DNA of 64,000 nucleotides from Tenrec ecaudatus (Eukaryota; Chordata; Mammalia; Afrosoricida; Tenrecidae): positions 75,247,700 through 75,311,699 of the forward strand of contig NC_134546.1 in the NCBI RefSeq assembly GCF_050624435.1, given 5' to 3'. Position numbers and translations under genes: made by a program. A model generated the notes under the pieces. That model saw only the letters and a list, made by a program, of their open reading frames with translations. It was not told the origin of the DNA and made no database searches. Shown one piece after another: positions 59,580 to 64,000 of the stretch (its first letter is position 1; each line of letters begins with the position of its first letter).

Positions 59580-60440
59580 GCACAGGTGACAAGACTGGGC
59601 AAACCCAGGAGGAAGCCCTAATGTTTTGTGTGCTAGCTGCAGCCACTTGCTTCCTGAACAACATTCACTTCTTCCTGGCTAGAGAAGCAACAGACCCTGG
59701 GGCTCACCTTTGAGCTGAAGTGAGAGTCTTAGGGAGGAAATAATGGAGGGGGTTTATGTGGGGGAAAGTCAGATGCTCACAGGCATCCTCCCTGAGAGTG
59801 ATCAGTTGCCAGACTGCAGAGGGCCCCACTCCCTGCTGTTAAGGGCAATGGACACCTGCAGTCATCTATTTGGTTCCTGTAGGTGAAGTTCACACCATAC
59901 TGATAATGGTTCCTATGGAGATCCAGAGAACAGGTCAAACTTAAGCTACCATCCTAAATGTAGGACCCACCCATCTTGGCACATGTTTCCCCCCAATCCC
60001 TCCTCTTCCTATTGCATGTATGTCCCTAGACCACCTCCCCTCACTGCTGTATAACATAGTGCAGCCCCTCCCAGTGAAGCATGTCTTTACCTCTAATGAG
60101 TGAGCTTGCACACCCGCCGGAGGTATATAAGCCTGGGTTAGCAATGGGTCTCTCTTGCTGGTCTCCCCCTGCCTCTCTACTCCAGTCCCTCTCCTCCCAT
60201 TTCCCTTACCCTAGTCCTCCTTCCCTTCCCCCTCTCCACATGGACCACCAAGGAGGGCTGAGGTGAGCAATGCTACCATGAAATGCGTCTGACTCCATTA
60301 TTTGACTCTTCTATCTCTCTGGTTCTTGATGACTTTAATATAAGAGATATATAAGTATTATATCTCAAACTTACAATTGTGCTTACTGAACCCGTGATTA
60401 CTGTGGGGGGCTGGCACCCCCAAGTCATACCACACAACAC
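59580..60440 (+). mobile_element. LTR-like sequence (tentative)
   Basis: Contains a TATA-like box ('gaggtatataagcctggg', about 60120-60137), a pyrimidine-rich stretch, and a terminal part 'gtgattactgtggggggctg'. Boundaries are not resolved, and no retroviral genes are seen. Confidence 0.4.
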
Positions 60441-60619
60441 AATTTTAATTTTGTACAAAACAAATGGAATATTTTCTTCATCTCTTGGATACTCAAGTAC
60501 ACTGTAACTTCCATGTGGAGCTTATCCATGTCTGAGACCACGAAAATCAACCACTACAGCACCTGTCTAGTTTTGAACTATTTTTATAAGGACACTACCT
60601 GCTGTGGTAAAGATGAGAC

Positions 60620-60715
60620 ATTATGGTTTATAAAATACAAAAGCCTACAGAATTTTACTCTGCTCCCTATGGTTCTATGAGTCAGAATTCACATGACAGC
60701 TCTGACTTTATTGTT
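60620..60715 (+). repeat. AfroSINE tail fragment
   Basis: 'gctccctatggttctatgag' with 'tcagaattcacatgacagc' matches the AfroSINE body/tail. Confidence 0.55.
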
Positions 60716-60919
60716 CTTTTAAATGCATTCTCTTATGCCATATAAATAAAACCTTAGAGTGTTTGTGTATTTGCAAACCAGAGGCAAATACAAGAGATAA
60801 ATCACTGCAACCGTGGTGCTTGGTAGAGGGGAAGCAAACAAGAGGAAAACTTTTTAGATTGACAAATGCTAAAACAACGGGCTCAAATATAAGAAAAATC
60901 TGAGGCTGATCCAGGACAG

Positions 60920-61000
60920 GACAGTGTTTCTCCCTGTGGTACACGGGGTCACTATGATTTGGAGCTCACTTAGTGACCCCTAACGACCACCTCCCTTGTT
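60920..61000 (+). repeat. RTE/AfroSINE tail fragment
   Basis: 'cacggggtcactatgatttg' and 'tagtgacccctaacgacc' resemble the shared 3' tail of RTE and AfroSINE. Confidence 0.5.
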
Positions 61001-61439
61001 TAAGTACTGAAATGTTAGAGTGCTTCTTCTTTAAATAATGAGTAAAGTAATAATCATTCCAGAATAATTATTGAAAATATAAAATCATGGTTTTAATATA
61101 TATACCTGCAAGATGAAGCAATAATCAAGGACAAATTGAACAGGGTAGTAGATTGGAATGAGGAACATTATTTATTTATTTATTACTTTAATGCCTGAGA
61201 AACTTTAAAAGAAAATTTTAAGAATACAGAGTATATGGGGTAAAATTATTTATAAAATATAATACAATAGGATATATTATAATGGTGTTTTAACAATAGC
61301 ATATTTGATGATTACATAACTTTATTGGATTAGAAAAGTGATTAGATCATCCATCAGAGTAGTTTGGGATGGATTGAGTTTGAGAGCGCCTATCCTTGAC
61401 TTTGAATTCATATTTCACCTTGACTCTGTGGGATTATTA
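61001..61439. other. AT-rich, no recognised feature
   Basis: No gene or repeat can be named here. Confidence 0.4.
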
Positions 61440-61640
61440 CCAGGGACACAAATATGATTCAGTATTGAAAAACTATTATGTAATCAACTACATAAACAGA
61501 CTAAGGATAAGAACCATATGATCATATTAATAGGTGCAGAAAAGGCATTTGACAATATCTAACACCCATTCCTGATAAAAACACTCAATGACATAGAAGT
61601 AGCTAGGAGAGATCTCAACATATGAAATGTATTAAAGGAA
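61440..61640 (+). mobile_element. old L1 RT fragment
   Basis: 'gtgcagaaaaggcatttgac' (AEKAFDN) with surrounding 'cacccattcctgataaaaac' is the L1 reverse-transcriptase block also present at 20395-20460. Confidence 0.7.
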
Positions 61641-62144
61641 ACACAGTCCGTGAAGGACAATTAGTTGACTGGAACTTGCTGAAAATAAGACACTAATTCA
61701 CACGGAAAGTTTCATCAAAAGAGTCATACAGAACCCACAGATTATGGGGAAATAAATCTTTAGCAGTGAGGAGAGGGAGAGAGCAGGGGAGGAGAAGGAG
61801 AGGAAGAGGAGATGACAACTGGACAACTGTGGCATTTTCAGGAATTCCCATCTTGATGCTCACTGGGCATGCATCAAGGGACAGGAGTCTCGGGTGTGGG
61901 TGCTGTAGCACAGGGAGCAGAGCCTGACATCCTTGTCTGAGGATGAAGCAGGTTGTGCAGGGTCTCCCCATTGTGGCTCTTGATTCTACAGGGCTTAGGC
62001 CTGTTCTTTGAGTTGGGTGGTTGAGAGGCGTTCAGGTGGAAGCCAGGAGAGAGGTGGTCAAGTGGAGCAGATGGCATCAGATTCTGTCATGTGTGTGTCT
62101 CTGTGGCCCTAGCCCCTGGAGTGTCTCTCAGGGGAAATGCCCAC
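61641..62144. other. no recognised feature
   Basis: GC-richer than the preceding L1 fragment. Two overlapping - frames lack family resemblance. Confidence 0.35.
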
Positions 62145-63510
62145 ATGGGAAACATGCCTTCCACCGACCACTTTTCTTATAGTTTGTCTTTCTGACTGGG
62201 CTTGTGTGTTGCTGAGATTCAAATGCAAACGTGTTTCAAATGCAAGCAGGGACACCCAAAGGGCACAGGTTTCTGCAGGGTTTCCAGACTAAGAAGAAAC
62301 TACTAAGAATGGATCCTTAGTCCTGAGCCTTACCTTCAGGCCCCTCCCTCCAGGTGGCCCTCATTATCTCCAGGCCCCGCCCCTTCGCACAGACACCGCC
62401 CCACCCCCTCCCCAGGTGATAACAATTTCCTGCTGACACCACTTCCTCTGAGTGAGAAGGATCTGAGTGAGCATCCATGAGTTTCTAAGGGTAAGTGAGA
62501 TTCTGTGTTTCTGGGCTGATCCAAGGCACGGAATCCCCCACAGGCCTGGCGTCCCCAACTGTGTCTGGATTCCTGGGGAAATTACAGTTCCCGCACCCTG
62601 TCCGTCAGTGTTCCAGGTGACTGCGACCCCTGGGACAATTCCTGTTAAATCCTATCTGAGCTGGCTACAGGCCTCAGCCTTTGGGGCTGGGAATACTCGG
62701 GCGTCTTTTATTGCTCAGATCTCTTCCTGCACCCTCAGCTCTCACCCCAGAAAGACGTGATTGGGGGTGGGTTCTTGCCTGGGGTCCGCTCCCTTCCATG
62801 TCAGGTTGCGGGCATGAGAGCATGGGAACCCCAGAGTGGCCTTTACTGAAAGGAGAGGCCAGCCTTGCAGTCATCAGGCCACCCCACTGATGACCGAGGT
62901 CTGTATTAGAGCTTAACTTCTGAGCACCTTGCTTTGCAAAAGGGCACCAGAGAAGTGACAGCCCCAAATCCCTGCATAGATTAAGACCTCATGTAGATTG
63001 CAGAGCCCCACATAGAGTAAGCCTCCACTGAATGCTTTCTGCCCAGGAGTCAAGGTAGTAGGTAGTCTGTCCCTCAGGCAGAGGGCTTTGGGCAGCCTAG
63101 GGAGGGGCAGTATCTTGAAGGTTTACCTCTGTCTGTGTGTCCTTGATAGAGGTCACCAAACTGGAGACAATCCAGGGGACTCCTAGACAGGAGCCACATG
63201 CTATCAGCCTTTCCCTGACCGCATTAGTCAGAAGGCCTTGGACCCATCTTGTAAGCCCTCTAAGGATGGAATGTCTGTCAGTGTGATGGGCTGATTGGCC
63301 ACCAATCATGCTTTTGTGACAGTTTCCTTTGCCCTGCCCCTCCCCCACATCTTCTTTCACATCTCAATTGGGAACCAAGGAAGCCATTTCCACCTGTTGG
63401 TGGAGGCTTCCCTCATGCAGATGATGTGTCTGTGTCTTTGCGTTGTCTTTGTCTCATAGATTGAATAAATGTTCTCTTTAAGCTCTATTTAGAGAGGATC
63501 TCCTTTTTAC
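62145..63510 (+). repeat. inverted-repeat arm 2 (family A, GC-rich promoter-like end)
   Basis: The + strand partner of 54790-56145. 62340-62420 is rich in GC boxes ('aggccccgccccttcgc', 'ccgccccacccc'); a donor-like 'ctaagggtaagtgag' (about 62485-62500) follows 'cacttcctctgagtgagaag'. It ends with 'gaataaatgttctctttaag' (polyadenylation-like) and 'ctcctttttaca'. Small frames through it are not conserved between the arms. Confidence 0.7.
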
Positions 63511-63542
63511 ACCGATCTTGACTGCATGTCCCTCAACCATTT

Positions 63543-64000
63543 TGTTAGGTAGCTTAGTCTAGGGAACTGGGAAGTCCATTACGCATGCCCTGGGGAGCCA
63601 GCAAAAGACAAAAGCTGGATTTTCCCGCCAGTGGGCTTGGATGGGCGTTACACCTGGAGCAGCCCACCTGGGCTGGGTGATTGCAATTCAGCCAATGGGA
63701 TCGACCTGGGGTCGTTCACCACACCTCCCCTGGGAACCTTTAAAAGGCAGGGACCTGAAGGGAGAGGCGTTCTTGGGCTCTTGGTCTTTTGGCTTGTCTT
63801 GCTTGGTGGTCTGGTCATCTTCGTGGGAGGAGAGAGATCCTTGCGTGACTTGGGGCAGTCTCTGCCAGGCTGCATGGTCAAAGGAATCCTATGGGTGCCG
63901 CGTAAAACCTGATGCTTCTTTGAACTTTCATTAAATTCACTTGGATCACGAGCCCGGCTTCGGCGTGAAATCTTTCTCGCGCGGAGCCAAGGACCGAGGC
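63543..64000 (+). mobile_element. second LTR of the 54056-54519 family, cut by the window edge
   Basis: Begins TGTTAGGTAGC and parallels the first copy to its last bases, with CCAAT box and a better TATA-like box 'cctttaaaagg' and an extra short insert near 63780. The end and right flank lie outside the window, so it may be solo or the 5' LTR of a longer provirus. Confidence 0.85.

Noticed and set aside
63631-63934. 93- to 97-codon open frames within the right-hand LTR
   Set aside because: The matching frames in the LTR at 54056-54519 differ in length and frame. LTR sequence, not a gene.
54056-64000. A provirus between the two related LTRs
   Set aside because: The interval holds L1, hAT and family A repeats in mixed orientation. 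The left LTR has its own 4-bp duplication, so it is a separate solo insertion.

Overview
The window is nuclear DNA from a mammal, most likely an afrotherian and probably a tenrec. The evidence is a tRNA-derived SINE of AfroSINE type (one nearly full copy at 41858-42085), RTE-clade LINE fragments with the matching 3' end, many 5'-truncated L1 copies with a long 3'UTR, and two short hAT elements resembling SPIN, a horizontally acquired family known from tenrec. The species call is inference; no database was searched.

Region 1 (about 2-15 kb, + strand) is a graveyard of immunoglobulin heavy-chain variable (IGHV) segments. One has octamer, leader exon, V exon and 23-RSS, but two in-frame stops. 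Four others are truncated or decayed relics, plus one possible RSS remnant. Old L1, RTE, AfroSINE and LTR insertions separate them. Clan II (IGHV4-like) and clan III (IGHV3-like) segments alternate. None is functional.

Region 2 (about 17.9-25.7 kb) is a nest of retroelements: a long decayed L1 carries a DDA1 processed pseudogene inside ORF2 and younger inverted L1 fragments inside its 3'UTR, both with target-site duplications.

Region 3 (about 27.5-40.8 kb, - strand) holds the only plausible protein-coding gene, a KRAB C2H2 zinc-finger gene. It has a candidate 15-nt start exon, a 127-bp KRAB-A exon and a long zinc-finger exon whose splice phases agree, giving a predicted 503-residue repressor. 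Beyond its stop lie decayed fingers, so the array was once longer. Its introns hold L1 3' ends and two TA-flanked MITE-like elements.

Region 4 (about 41-64 kb) contains a C1orf43 processed pseudogene, AfroSINE and RTE pieces, more L1 3' ends, a hAT transposase relic, a solo LTR with a 4-bp target duplication, a second member of that LTR family running off the right edge, and two inverted 1.35-kb GC-rich blocks (54790-56145 and 62145-63510).

There are no tRNA, rRNA, CRISPR or operon-type features. I found no convincing new biological system. The most informative items are the KRAB-ZNF gene beside IGHV relics, the DDA1 retrocopy that kept a 93-nt extra segment, and the nested L1 structures.
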